Positions 15,480 to 23,773 of a DNA stretch of 43,809 nucleotides are shown here, one piece after another. Within the stretch, counting starts at the first letter, position 1. Each line of letters begins with the position of its first letter. The notes beneath the pieces were generated by a model. It was not told the origin of the DNA. It searched no databases and was given only the letters and a program-made list of their open reading frames with translations. Source of the DNA: Fidelibacterota bacterium (lineage in GTDB: Bacteria; Fidelibacterota; Marinisomatia; SCGC-AAA003-L08; TS1B11); contig SCKI01000017.1 of the NCBI GenBank assembly GCA_004124295.1, forward strand, positions 1 to 43,809. Reading direction: 5' to 3'. Position numbers and translations under genes: made by a program.

Positions 15480-18137
15480 ATGCGTTTTTACAGACTATTC
15501 ATGCTGGCCTTGTCAGCATCCGGGTTGCTGTATGGCCAGGATCAGGCGAACCATCCCGCCAAAGAATTGCGGGCTTATCCTCTACAGGAAGTTGTCCGCA
15601 TTGACGGCATCCTCGACGAGGCCATTTGGGCCCGCCCCGGCGCCAGCGGATTCGTCCAGAGGGATCCCATCGAGGGGAACGCCCCCAGCCAACGCAGCGA
15701 AATTGTGGTGGCCTATGATTCACGGGCCCTTTATATCGGCGCCAAACTTTATGACAGCGCTCCCGATTCCATCACCCGCCGACTGGTCCGCCGGGACGAG
15801 GACGCCACCGCAGACAAGTTTATTGTCGGCATCGATCCCTGGCTGGATCACCGTAGCGGCTTTTTCTTTGCGGTAAACGCCGCCGGGTCCATTGAGGACG
15901 GGACCCTGTTCAATGACGATGACCTGGATAATTCCTGGGACGGTGTCTGGGAGAGCGCGGTGCAGATCAACGCCGAGGGCTGGTTCGTGGAAATCCGCAT
16001 CCCTTACTCCCAGCTGCGTTTCCCCGATCGGCCGGTGCACACCTGGGGCATCAACTTTCTCCGGCTAATTGAGCGGCACAACGAGGAGAACTATTGGGTC
16101 CTGGTCCCCAAAAGCGCCAGCGGCCAAGTCTCCTGGTTCGGCCACCTTACCGGCATCGCAGGGATTGAACGGCCCGCCTATATCGAGCTGCTGCCCTACA
16201 GCGCCGGAAAGTCCGCCTTCAGCCACCCGGCGGAAGGGGACCCGTTCAATGATGGCAGCCTGCTCAGCGGCCAGGCCGGGCTGGACATCAAGTTCGGCGT
16301 TACCAGCAGCCTCACCCTGGATGCCACGTTCAATCCCGACTTCGGCCAGGTGGAGGTCGATCCGGCGGTGGTCAATCTCTCCGATTTCGAAACCTTTTTC
16401 CCGGAAAAGCGGCCTTTTTTCATCGAGGGCCGGGACATCTTCCGGTTTGGCCGGGGCGGCGTGAACAACACCTGGTCCTTCAATTACAGCAATCCGGACC
16501 ACTTCTACTCCCGGCGCATCGGCCGCGCCCCCCAAGGCTCCCCGACCCGGGGCTACGATTTCCGCTCAATCCCTGCAGGCACGACTATTCTGGGCGCCGC
16601 CAAGCTGTCCGGCAAGCTGACGCCGGAATGGTCCCTGGGGGTGGTCAGCGCCGTCACCGCCAGGGAATACGCCAGACTCGATTCCCAGGGAGTCCGCTTC
16701 CGGGAAGAGGTCGAGCCGCTATCGAGCTACAACATTTTCCGGGCCCTGCGGGAATTCAAGGATGGCCGCCACGGGCTGGGAATCCTCAGCACATTCATGG
16801 TCAGGGACCTGCGTACGGATAACCTCAGCCAGACCCTCACCCGCTCGGCGATGGACACCGGTATTGACGGCTGGATCACACTGGATGAGGAGCGTGCCTA
16901 CGTGGTAACCGGGTGGTTCGGTTCCAGCCGCATTGCCGGGGAAGCGGGCGTTATCGAACGCATCCAGCGCTCCAGCCCGCACTATTTCGGGCGGCCGGAT
17001 GTCGACTACCTCGGCGTCGATCCCACAGCCACCGATCTATCGGGGTTGGCCGGCAGGGTTTACATCAACAAGCAGAAGGGGAATGTCGTCTTTAACAGCG
17101 GACTGGCCGTAGTCACTCCCGGGTATGAAGTGAACGACCTCGGATTTCAAAGGAGCGGTGACCAGATCAATTGGCACGTCGCGCTTGGATACCAGACCTT
17201 TGAGCCGGGGAAAGTGTGGCGCACTACTTTCCTCACCCTGGCAACTTTCCGGAACTGGGACTTTGGCGGGAACAATTATGGAATGGGTTATTTTCTGTTC
17301 GCCAATGCGCAACTGCTCAACTATTGGTCCGGCCGGCTCGAAGCGTTCTATTATCCGCAGACCGTGAACAAAAATCTGACCCGGGGCGGGGTCATGACCA
17401 TTCAGCCGCGGAGCATGGCCATCGGGGGCGGTATCAACAGCGACCGGCGCAAGGAATTCTCTCTCTCGCTGGGGTTCTTCCACGGCCGGGCCACCCGGGA
17501 ATTCTGGAGCTTTAATGCCGGCCTCACCTGGAAACCCAACCCCACCATGGAACTGTCGCTGAGTCCTCGATACCAGGTTGATGTCACCGAAGCGACCTGG
17601 GTCGGCACCCAGGACGATCCGCTGGCCGAGGCGACCTTCGGCACCCGCTATCTCTATGCGGAGACCATCCAGCATTCCTTCTCGATGGGCACCCGGCTCA
17701 GCTGGAGCTTCTCCCCCACCTTAAGCCTGCAATTTTTCGCCCAGCCGCTCATTTTTGCCATTGACTACGACGACTATAAGGAACTGGGCGCGGCGGGCAG
17801 TTTCGATTTTATGATCTACGGCACAGACGGGAATTCAACCATTGTGGAGCAGAATACGGAGGGGGACATTACCTACACTGTCGATCCTGATGGCGCGGGA
17901 CCGGCCGCCAGCTTCACTATCGGTAACCGGGACTTCAATTTCAAGTCGCTCCGGGGCAACGCGGTGCTGCGCTGGGAGTACCGGCCCGGGTCCGTATTCT
18001 ATTTTGCCTGGACCCACAAGCGCAACGCCAGGGCCGCCACCGGTCTATTTGATCTGGCCGCCGACATCAATGCCCTTACCGAAGCTCCCAGTGATAACAT
18101 TTTCCTGATTAAATTCACCTATTGGCTGGCCCCGTGA
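15480..18137 (+). CDS. DUF5916 outer-membrane protein with N-terminal CBM9-like domain
   Basis: An 885-residue protein. ATG 15480 follows GGGGAG. Signal peptide to about residue 19 (cleavage near LLYGQ). Residues about 38-230 are a carbohydrate-binding CBM9-like sandwich (VVRIDGILDEAIWARP, then IGIDPWLDHRSGFFF, WDGVWES, RIPYSQLRF). The rest matches DUF5916: DFGQVEVDPAVVNLSDFE, FFPEKRPFFIEGRDIF, then alternating amphipathic strands ending in KFTYWLAP, as expected for an outer-membrane beta-barrel. These proteins are common in FCB bacteria; the substrate is unknown. It stands 32 bp upstream of msrB, possibly cotranscribed. Confidence 0.88.
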   Translation: MRFYRLFMLALSASGLLYGQDQANHPAKELRAYPLQEVVRIDGILDEAIWARPGASGFVQRDPIEGNAPSQRSEIVVAYDSRALYIGAKLYDSAPDSITRRLVRRDEDATADKFIVGIDPWLDHRSGFFFAVNAAGSIEDGTLFNDDDLDNSWDGVWESAVQINAEGWFVEIRIPYSQLRFPDRPVHTWGINFLRLIERHNEENYWVLVPKSASGQVSWFGHLTGIAGIERPAYIELLPYSAGKSAFSHPAEGDPFNDGSLLSGQAGLDIKFGVTSSLTLDATFNPDFGQVEVDPAVVNLSDFETFFPEKRPFFIEGRDIFRFGRGGVNNTWSFNYSNPDHFYSRRIGRAPQGSPTRGYDFRSIPAGTTILGAAKLSGKLTPEWSLGVVSAVTAREYARLDSQGVRFREEVEPLSSYNIFRALREFKDGRHGLGILSTFMVRDLRTDNLSQTLTRSAMDTGIDGWITLDEERAYVVTGWFGSSRIAGEAGVIERIQRSSPHYFGRPDVDYLGVDPTATDLSGLAGRVYINKQKGNVVFNSGLAVVTPGYEVNDLGFQRSGDQINWHVALGYQTFEPGKVWRTTFLTLATFRNWDFGGNNYGMGYFLFANAQLLNYWSGRLEAFYYPQTVNKNLTRGGVMTIQPRSMAIGGGINSDRRKEFSLSLGFFHGRATREFWSFNAGLTWKPNPTMELSLSPRYQVDVTEATWVGTQDDPLAEATFGTRYLYAETIQHSFSMGTRLSWSFSPTLSLQFFAQPLIFAIDYDDYKELGAAGSFDFMIYGTDGNSTIVEQNTEGDITYTVDPDGAGPAASFTIGNRDFNFKSLRGNAVLRWEYRPGSVFYFAWTHKRNARAATGLFDLAADINALTEAPSDNIFLIKFTYWLAP

Positions 18138-18168
18138 CCAGCCGGGGAGAGTAACGGAGGCGCATTCG

Positions 18169-18579
18169 ATGAGCGATAAACAGACCCGCACCGAAGCCGA
18201 ATGGCGCGAAAGCCTATCGCCGGAGCAGTACCATGTCCTTCGGGAGCAGGGCACCGAGCGGGCTTTCAGCGGCGCCTTGGTCGATAATCATGAGTCGGGC
18301 GTCTATCGCTGCGGCGGCTGCGGACAGGTGCTGTTTTCTTCTGCGGCGAAGTTTGATTCCCGTAGCGGTTGGCCCAGTTTTTCTGAACCCGTATCGGCTG
18401 AATCGGGGCGCTCAGTGAGCGACACCAGCCTCGGCATGGCCCGGACGGAGTATCGTTGCAGCCGCTGTGACGGCCACCTAGGCCACATATTCCCCGACGG
18501 ACCGGCCCCCACGGGGCAGCGCTATTGCATCAATTCGGCGGCGTTGGAGTTTGTGCCGGAGGGCGCTACCGGCAAATAG
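18169..18579 (+). CDS. msrB: Peptide methionine (R)-S-oxide reductase
   Basis: A 136-residue MsrB that reduces methionine-R-sulfoxide in proteins. Structural zinc is held by Cys48, Cys51, Cys97 and Cys100 (YRCGGCG and YRCSRCD). The catalytic Cys120 lies in RYCINSAAL, with the family blocks SGWPSF and GHLGHIFPDGP intact. Cys120 is cysteine rather than selenocysteine. GGAGG precedes ATG 18169. No signal peptide is visible, so it is cytoplasmic. Length is normal for a single-domain MsrB. Confidence 0.96.
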   Translation: MSDKQTRTEAEWRESLSPEQYHVLREQGTERAFSGALVDNHESGVYRCGGCGQVLFSSAAKFDSRSGWPSFSEPVSAESGRSVSDTSLGMARTEYRCSRCDGHLGHIFPDGPAPTGQRYCINSAALEFVPEGATGK

Positions 18580-18588
18580 ACCGGTGAG

Positions 18589-19437
18589 TTAAAGCCCGGG
18601 CGGCTGAAGGGGCAAAAACCTGAAAACCATGATGCCGGCAAACAGGGGGCCATCGTCACGAAACAGGTATCCGAGGAAATCTTCACGGGCCGTTGCGCCG
18701 GCATCAAGGCCGGCATGAATCAGTTCCCGCCGGTCAATAATCATCCCTTCATGGCCCACCACCAGCCCCAGATCAAACCACTCTTCCTTCACGAACGCGA
18801 CCCCGCATAGCGCCGGCAACCGGGCCAGCAGGCTTTCATCAACGAATCGGCTGGGGATATACCGGGCCCGCACCGGTCGCTCCCAGCCCAGGTTGAGGAA
18901 TTCCCCGCCATCGGCCTTGCGGTTGAGCACCACTTCCGCCGTGGCAAGTTGATCTGCCGGCACCAGGCTGGCCGTGATGTCCTGCGTGGAAGGATTGTCC
19001 ATGATCCGGTCGGTGGTGTAGTGCCAACGGCTGTTGTAGGTCGGTTCCTTGCGCCCGTCCGCAGCAGGTTTGTAGTGGATGGCGATCATATTTCGCCGGG
19101 CATCGGCCCAGTCGCGGCTCTGGGCCAGGGCCAGGCTGGTGAGAATATGGCTGGTGCAATCGGATACGTCCAGGCGGAAGAGCGGGTCGGGATCGGGCTC
19201 CTGCTCCTCCCCGAGCCGGAACGCCCCGTACGGGGTGCCGACACGCCAGATGGCCAGGGCCCGCAGGCGCTGCTCGAAATCTGGATAGCGCTGCTCAAAC
19301 CGGGGCAGGACCTCGGCCAGTTGATCAGGGGCCAGTTCCCACGGATTGGGTAGACCCGCCAGCCAGGCATCGTCGCTGAGGGTCCTCGTACAGGTTGCCA
19401 GCAAGGCCAGGACTCCCGTAAGCAGAATCATTTTCAT
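18589..19437 (-). CDS. DUF1460 family N-acetylmuramoyl-L-alanine amidase-like protein
   Basis: A 282-residue exported protein (hydrophobic MKMILLTGVLALLATC). It matches the DUF1460 amidase-like family of the NlpC/P60 superfamily: VGTPYGAFRLG (66-76), the nucleophile Cys94 in SDCTSHILTSLAL, YNSRWHYTTDRIMDN and DITASLV, and a likely catalytic His in VVGHEGMII. Typical DUF1460 proteins read DC(V/T)xF at the nucleophile, so the Cys is retained. Predicted role: cleavage of peptidoglycan or a related amide in the periplasm. Convergent with msrB, stops 9 bp apart. Confidence 0.8.
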   Translation of the reverse strand: MKMILLTGVLALLATCTRTLSDDAWLAGLPNPWELAPDQLAEVLPRFEQRYPDFEQRLRALAIWRVGTPYGAFRLGEEQEPDPDPLFRLDVSDCTSHILTSLALAQSRDWADARRNMIAIHYKPAADGRKEPTYNSRWHYTTDRIMDNPSTQDITASLVPADQLATAEVVLNRKADGGEFLNLGWERPVRARYIPSRFVDESLLARLPALCGVAFVKEEWFDLGLVVGHEGMIIDRRELIHAGLDAGATAREDFLGYLFRDDGPLFAGIMVFRFLPLQPPGL

Positions 19438-19610
19438 GGGGTGTCGGTTCCGGCTCTGGGGGCCAGGATGGTCAGCTTAGCAATCGGCGGCGCTCTATCG
19501 GGCTGGATCGTGGGCCTCACCTTATTTTTCTCTGAGCGGCTGAGAAACGGGCGGGTCATCAGGAGCTGGGCAAATACCGGCCTCGGCTGCGCCGGGAATA
19601 GCGCCCCGAG

Positions 19611-20108
19611 TTAGTGCTCCATCCCCGGATGGTCACCTCCCGCGTCAGGTTCGCCGCCTTGTTTGCCGGTGAGCATGGCAACTCTTGCTCCGGCAATTGC
19701 TAGCGCAACGCCCCAGGCCCACGAGCGTTTGTACCAGGGCCTGGATAACTTGGGCGTGTCACCGATATGCACAACTTTCATCCCTGCAACCTCCACTACT
19801 GATCTGATGCTGTCCATCAACGCCAGTTTGGCCCCGTCAACGGGAAATGAGTCATCCAGGGATATAGCCGCCCTTAGCAACGTCGGCTTATCATATTGGA
19901 ATTGAACTTCGGCGACCTCATCCAGCATCATCAAAGAGGTGCGTAAAAGTTCTTCTTGAACTTGTGCGGAAGAGCGATCGGTAGCCTGGACCCAGCAGTA
20001 AAGAACTTGCGCTCTTTCAGTTGCCAGCTTGTCTTGTGGTGCCAGAGCCTGGGCTTTGCCCATGCTGAGCATAACCAGCACGGCCGCGGGATAAACGGCA
20101 ATTATCAT
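19611..20108 (-). CDS. Exported HMA-fold-like protein with C-terminal membrane helix
   Basis: A 165-residue protein whose ATG overlaps the upstream TlpA-like stop as ATGA, showing translational coupling. It has an N-terminal signal (MIIAVYPAAVLVMLSMG). The middle (about 33-118) follows a beta-alpha-beta-beta-alpha-beta order and ends AGMKVVHIGD, similar to a heavy-metal-associated (HMA) domain but without a CxxC pair; only YCW has a Cys. A hydrophobic segment (SWAWGVALAIAGARVAML) and a His/Gly tail follow. The HMA relationship is inference from pattern and from its two HMA-type neighbours. Confidence 0.6.
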   Translation of the reverse strand: MIIAVYPAAVLVMLSMGKAQALAPQDKLATERAQVLYCWVQATDRSSAQVQEELLRTSLMMLDEVAEVQFQYDKPTLLRAAISLDDSFPVDGAKLALMDSIRSVVEVAGMKVVHIGDTPKLSRPWYKRSWAWGVALAIAGARVAMLTGKQGGEPDAGGDHPGMEH

Positions 20109-20689
20109 CCGTCGATCATCACTTCCAGAACTTTTCGGGTCCGGCTCCCATCAGCCTCCCCAGCGTTAATGCGTTGAGGTAACCCCAACAGCATGCGGAT
20201 GTCAGATTCAAACGTTTCCCGATAACGAAAACCGATATACTTCCGCACGACGGTTTGAGAACTGTCCAGAACAAAAGTAACGGGAAGCGCATTTATCCCC
20301 CCGAATGCCCGCTCGACTTCAGTGTCAGCCATCAAGATAGGGAAACTTACGTTAAGGCCTTTCTTTTCCATAAAACCGGTTACGAATTCAGGATCCTGAT
20401 CGGTACTTAGGCTCACCATCTGGAAGCCCCTGTCGGAATACTCTTTGTACAAGGTTTCAAAATGGGGCATTTCCGCGAGACAGGGGATGCACCACGTGGC
20501 CCAGAAGTCAACAATCGTAACCTTGCCGGCCAGTGAGCGCAGAGACACCATTTCTCCGTTCAGATTAACCAGGGAGATGTCCGGCAGCGGGAAGGCTTCC
20601 ACGAAACCGTCCGGTTCGTCGTCCGCAGCTGCTGGCAACAAGCCCACAGCCAACAGACCCAAAACCATATAGATACCGGTTTTTATCAC
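20105..20689 (-). CDS. TlpA/ResA-like periplasmic thioredoxin
   Basis: A 194-residue thiol-disulfide oxidoreductase. GTG 20689 has a GGAG site; an ATG seven codons later would shorten the signal. The thioredoxin core shows VTIVDFWATWCIPC with active-site Cys67 and Cys70 and the cis-proline stretch LPVTFVLD. The N-terminal signal (MVLGLLAVGLLPAAA) places it in the periplasm. TlpA-like proteins keep specific periplasmic cysteines reduced. Here the probable client is the CxxC or UxxC motif of the neighbouring HMA-type proteins (inference from context). It is 19 nt downstream of the candidate selenoprotein. Confidence 0.9.
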   Translation of the reverse strand: MIKTGIYMVLGLLAVGLLPAAADDEPDGFVEAFPLPDISLVNLNGEMVSLRSLAGKVTIVDFWATWCIPCLAEMPHFETLYKEYSDRGFQMVSLSTDQDPEFVTGFMEKKGLNVSFPILMADTEVERAFGGINALPVTFVLDSSQTVVRKYIGFRYRETFESDIRMLLGLPQRINAGEADGSRTRKVLEVMIDG

Positions 20690-20708
20690 AGCTCGCTCCG
20701 TATGGCGA

Positions 20709-21239
20709 TCACTGTACGGCTACGAATTTCTCAAGGGTAAGAGAACCCACCGGTTCGTCCGGGACAGGCTCACCCTTGGGCGGCGGAATGACCACTGTGC
20801 CGAAAATATTGAAGGGCGTCTCCGCATCCTGGGACTGCGCGAGAAGTTGGTCGAGAACTGCATTCTGATTCAGCAGGTAGCGGGCATTCGATTCCTGCAA
20901 CATGAAGGCATACCCCGTGTTCGTCCTTTCCAGTATTCCCGTCGCATTTATCTGCAGACTGCCGACCGTAAAGCCATTGTCCCGCACCACCTTTACAAGT
21001 TGGGGGACGTCCAACTCAAAGTCACCGCCAGGGATCTCCACCCTGCCTTCCAACACATCCACACTGATTTCCTTAACGCCTACCAGGCGTTTGAGGCTCG
21101 TTTCAAGACCGAGCGCACACAGGTTTCAGGTCATGCCGTAGACGCCAATGACCACTTCCTTGAGCTGTCCAGTCGCGGCTATGGGCATCGACAACATCAG
21201 CACAGCCAGTAAGCGTCTGATGGATTTCTGCAGGTTCAT
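20709..21239 (-). CDS. Candidate selenoprotein: exported HMA-like protein with in-frame UGA (GMT-U-x-x-C)
   Basis: Reading from ATG 21239 (strong GGAGG upstream) gives a signal peptide (MNLQKSIRRLLAVLMLSMPI), then KEVVIGVYGMT, an in-frame TGA at 21126-21128, then NLCALGLETSLKRLVGV and the rest of an HMA ferredoxin-like fold. Read through, the protein has 176 residues. The TGA falls exactly on the first Cys of the HMA motif GMTCxxC, giving Sec38 and Cys41. A 5-bp stem with loop starting GUCUU lies immediately downstream, at the distance expected for a bacterial SECIS. A conventional caller would report only the part after 21062, starting at a GTG. The alternative is a nonsense-mutated gene, but the coding frame is intact on both sides. 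The C-terminal ~80 residues after the HMA fold are unrecognised. Confidence 0.75.
21096..21114 (-). promoter_or_regulatory. Putative bacterial SECIS element
   Basis: In the minus-strand mRNA, GCUCG and CGAGC form a perfect 5-bp stem around the 9-nt loop GUCUUGAAA. The loop begins 16 nt after the UGA. Bacterial SECIS elements lie just after the UGA, with a G at the start of the apical loop. The GGUCU string across the closing pair and loop is also found in the E. coli fdhF SECIS loop. Lower-stem pairing is poor by eye. Confidence 0.6.
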
Positions 21240-21273
21240 TCTCCGATCCTCCATTCAAATTGTTAAGTATTCA

Positions 21274-22209
21274 CTAAAAGGCGTGCTGCCAATGCAGCCA
21301 CAGCGCCAGCACGGGCCCCTTGACCCCCAGCTGTTCCCCGTTCAGGTCCTGGAAAATGGGCCAGAATACCCGATATTGCAGTCCCAGCCACACAAAAGGC
21401 TGCCAAAAACCACCCGGGGCCACGAGTGAGAGCCGCTGGCCCCCACTATTTGGCAGCCGTTCTCCATTCCGGTAGGCGGCTCCGGACACGATATAATTCA
21501 GGCCCCCACCGATGACGAACATAGGCCCTGGATATTTTTTCTGAATTAGCCGGTAGTTGGCCCCGGCATTCAGCTCTACCCAGGGGGACCGGCGCAGGCC
21601 ATCACCGTTCTCCCCATACCACTTGGCCAGCACGCTGGCCCCTCTGCCCACCCTTCTTTTGGGGAAAGCACCCCCTACGGCCGCCAGCCAGTTCCAGGAA
21701 CCGGTGCCGGGCTGGAGCGCGGGCGCATATCGAGACCCGCTCCCGTCCTTGATCTGTGTCGCGCCGACAGGAATCTCCGGCCCAATAGAGATGGTAAACT
21801 GGGTCGTGCCCCCGCGATAGTCCTTCCGGTACACGCGATAGCGGGCCAATAGTAACAGATCGCCCCGACCAAAGGTATCCTGGGTCCGATTTACGCCATC
21901 TTCGAGGATGCTGCGGGCGGTGTATTTCAGGGGAAGCGAAGCAAACAGCTGAAAATCGGGGTATGGGCTGTAGGCGAATTGTATCGGAAACCGGTGTTGG
22001 ACAAGCCTTTGATTTGCGGGATCGTCGATGCTGCTCGTCCCCGAATATAGACCTTCCCGAACCTGCTGGACCCAGAAGACCCGCACGGACATACCCTTGA
22101 GCCAGATGACGGCCCCGGACCTCGGACCCGGGTTTTGGGCCTGCCCTATGCCGGCGACACTGATGAGCAGGGCGAACAACAGAGCGCCCGCCCGGTTAGT
22201 TTTCCACAT
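21274..22209 (-). CDS. Outer-membrane beta-barrel protein
   Basis: A 311-residue protein. ATG 22209 is chosen because it starts a signal peptide (MWKTNRAGALLFALLISVAG); the longer open frame upstream has none. The mature part alternates polar and aromatic residues in short strands (FQLFASLPLKYTA, LLLLARYRVYRKDY, QFTISIGPEIPVGAT, WVELNAGANYRLI, PFVWLGLQYRVFW) and ends in HWQHAF with a terminal Phe, as for outer-membrane barrels of the transporter/phenol-MetA-like kind. In this gene neighbourhood it may be the outer-membrane channel of the metal/redox set (inference). A structured 190-bp spacer separates it from the HMA gene. Confidence 0.75.
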   Translation of the reverse strand: MWKTNRAGALLFALLISVAGIGQAQNPGPRSGAVIWLKGMSVRVFWVQQVREGLYSGTSSIDDPANQRLVQHRFPIQFAYSPYPDFQLFASLPLKYTARSILEDGVNRTQDTFGRGDLLLLARYRVYRKDYRGGTTQFTISIGPEIPVGATQIKDGSGSRYAPALQPGTGSWNWLAAVGGAFPKRRVGRGASVLAKWYGENGDGLRRSPWVELNAGANYRLIQKKYPGPMFVIGGGLNYIVSGAAYRNGERLPNSGGQRLSLVAPGGFWQPFVWLGLQYRVFWPIFQDLNGEQLGVKGPVLALWLHWQHAF

Positions 22210-22275
22210 ATCTGCTGTGTCCTCCCGTCTTTTTCTGGCCCCTGTTATAATCCCGCTGGGACTACCCAATCCTGA

Positions 22276-22309
22276 CCCCTCCCAGAATACCGATTGTCCC
22301 TGGGAGGGG
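22276..22309 (-). terminator. Strong hairpin in the HMA-barrel spacer
   Basis: CCCCTCCCAG (22276-22285) and CTGGGAGGGG (22300-22309) are perfect 10-bp arms around a 14-base loop. There is no clear U-run, so it may be a partial terminator, a processing site or an mRNA-stabilising hairpin between two genes of the same strand. Confidence 0.5.
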
Positions 22310-22324
22310 GCGTTTATCGGGCCG

Positions 22325-22377
22325 CCCGATTGCGCCGGGAGACCAGCTCCCGGTCTTGAAGAGCGACCGCAATCGGG
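22325..22377 (-). other. Nested inverted repeats just after the HMA gene
   Basis: Outer arms CCCGATTGCG (22325-22334) and CGCAATCGGG (22368-22377) are perfect. Inside them CCGGGAG (22335-22341) and CTCCCGG (22347-22353) form a second perfect hairpin. Together with the hairpin at 22276 they make a compact structured spacer. Confidence 0.6.
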
Positions 22378-22402
22378 ACCGGAGCCCACACTATTGGATC
22401 AT

Positions 22403-22798
22403 TTAGTAGCCGGTGGCTTTCTCCACATCCTCGGCTTCCTCAACAAGAGTTGCCACGAAGTTGACTTCCGCGATGGCGGCGGGGATCAGATCCCGCGCCT
22501 GGGAATCTTTGGCGATTGTGACTGTGGCCGTCCCCATCCCGAGATCGACAGACTCCACCGAAATGACCCCCTCAACACCCAGCAGGGCCGTCTCTACCCG
22601 GCCAGTGCAGCCGGCGCAGGTCATCCCTACCATATTGTCCTTCCCAGAGATGTTATAAATGCAGATTTCGGTATTGGCCTCGCTAGAGGCCAGGACCGCA
22701 TCCTTTGATTCCCGAGTCTGAGCCTGAGCGGTGCCTACGAACATTAGCCCTACAGCCAACAGGCCCAGTGCCCTCGTGATTGATGAAACGTGTGTCAT
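22403..22798 (-). CDS. Exported HMA heavy-metal-binding protein (MerP/CopZ-like)
   Basis: A 131-residue protein with signal peptide (LGLLAVGLMFVGTAQA) and one HMA domain: VGMTCAGCTGRVETALLGVEGV with metal ligands Cys61 and Cys64, then a VESVDLGMGTATVTI strand. HMA domains of this form bind Cu(I), Hg(II) or similar soft metals and pass them to partners. Because it is exported, it acts like a periplasmic MerP-type carrier. AAGGAG precedes ATG 22798. It is the ordinary-cysteine counterpart of the UGA-containing protein two genes downstream. Confidence 0.9.
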   Translation of the reverse strand: MTHVSSITRALGLLAVGLMFVGTAQAQTRESKDAVLASSEANTEICIYNISGKDNMVGMTCAGCTGRVETALLGVEGVISVESVDLGMGTATVTIAKDSQARDLIPAAIAEVNFVATLVEEAEDVEKATGY

Positions 22799-23144
22799 CC
22801 GTGTCTCCTTCCTTCGTTCGGTTCAGCCGCTCTCGACGGGGCGGCATCAAATCTTGATTTTATGGTGGCCCGTTTTATTTGACCGCCAGTATCTCCCGAT
22901 TTCCAGCACCGTGCTTCACGGCCTGGGTTTTGTTTGCCGGGCCATGCGGACATCTGCAGAATCCATACAGCGCGCATCACTGGCCCTCGTTCTACATGTT
23001 TAGACGACGGGCGCCTCGAAAATCTTCCATTTCATTTTCACTTAAAATAAAGTCTTGGATTTCCCGGATCAGTTTGTCTCACCCGCTGGGCCGGCGCCGG
23101 CATATCCGGCCCCAATCAGGCCGCACCCATTCCGATTCTTCACC
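22799..23144. other. Intergenic region, no feature seen
   Basis: About 345 bp between the HMA gene and the 171-residue protein gene. Both strands were scanned for short genes. A minus-strand stretch around 22990-23060 reads like protein for about 25 codons but has no start or ribosome site. A promoter for the HMA operon may lie here; none was convincing. Confidence 0.4.
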
Positions 23145-23660
23145 TTAAGACGGCCGCAATCCAATGGATTGCAAAAATGTCAAAAAGCCCTCTTCGCCCA
23201 ACTTATCTGCATTCTTTATATAGTACGCCTGAACCTTTCCAGCTTGCGAACGGTTGCGCAGAAAGCTGATGGCTTCATCTGGATTCTTCTTCGCCCGGAG
23301 CTCCGTAGCCACCTGGTCATCGAAAACAAGGATGATGCCGGGGCCGTCTTTTTGGAGCCGATTCGTCCGCTCTACGCTGAAACCAGCGGCGGTTTTCGTC
23401 CAGATCACGCCATAGGCGCTTTCCAGGTCTTGAGTGACGCCAACCTTCGCGCCCTGTGCCAAGGGCTCAAAAAAGTCACTGTTTCGATTAAGCCAGCTCT
23501 GCCATTGTTCAACATCCGTTACAACACTATGGTCCTTTAACCCTTTCATAAACAGGTCCAGCCGGGTAAAGCCACCCGTAAGGTTGGCGACCAAAATAAA
23601 GCCCAAGGTCAACGCCCCGGTATGGAACCAGTATCTTTTGATAAACCGCGTGAATCGCAT
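23145..23660 (-). CDS. Membrane-anchored protein of unknown function
   Basis: A 171-residue protein with an N-terminal basic stretch and one hydrophobic segment (MRFTRFIKRYW, then TGALTLGFILVANL), so it is probably a periplasmic domain on a single anchor. The soluble part (SVVTDVEQWQSWLNRNSDFF, then GPGIILVFDDQVATELR) contains no cysteine and matches no family I know. An AGGGTG ribosome site precedes ATG 23660. It lies downstream of the Cys-rich peptide gene and its hairpin, within the sigma-factor cluster. Confidence 0.7.
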   Translation of the reverse strand: MRFTRFIKRYWFHTGALTLGFILVANLTGGFTRLDLFMKGLKDHSVVTDVEQWQSWLNRNSDFFEPLAQGAKVGVTQDLESAYGVIWTKTAAGFSVERTNRLQKDGPGIILVFDDQVATELRAKKNPDEAISFLRNRSQAGKVQAYYIKNADKLGEEGFLTFLQSIGLRPS

Positions 23661-23695
23661 GCTTCACCCTCACTACACAATGCTGCATAATTATG

Positions 23696-23731
23696 CCGGG
23701 GAGCGGGAGATTCTACTCACCCGCTCCCCGG
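23696..23731 (-). terminator. Perfect 12-bp hairpin after the Cys-rich peptide gene
   Basis: CCGGGGAGCGGG (23696-23707) and CCCGCTCCCCGG (23720-23731) pair fully around 12 bases. It lies 43 bp after the peptide stop and 36 bp before the next gene. No U-run follows, so it may act as a leaky terminator or a 3' stabiliser. Confidence 0.6.
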
Positions 23732-23773
23732 TTATGACAATAACGGAACCCTTTCGTCGGATCCGTTACTTTA

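Noticed and set aside
20709..21062. Separate short gene starting at GTG 21062
   Set aside because: It would begin in the middle of an HMA fold and lack a signal peptide; the upstream half is in the same frame with only a TGA between, so it is treated as one gene.
22985..23060. Small minus-strand coding stretch near the HMA operon
   Set aside because: About 25 codons look protein-like, but there is no start codon with a ribosome site and a stop lies directly upstream.
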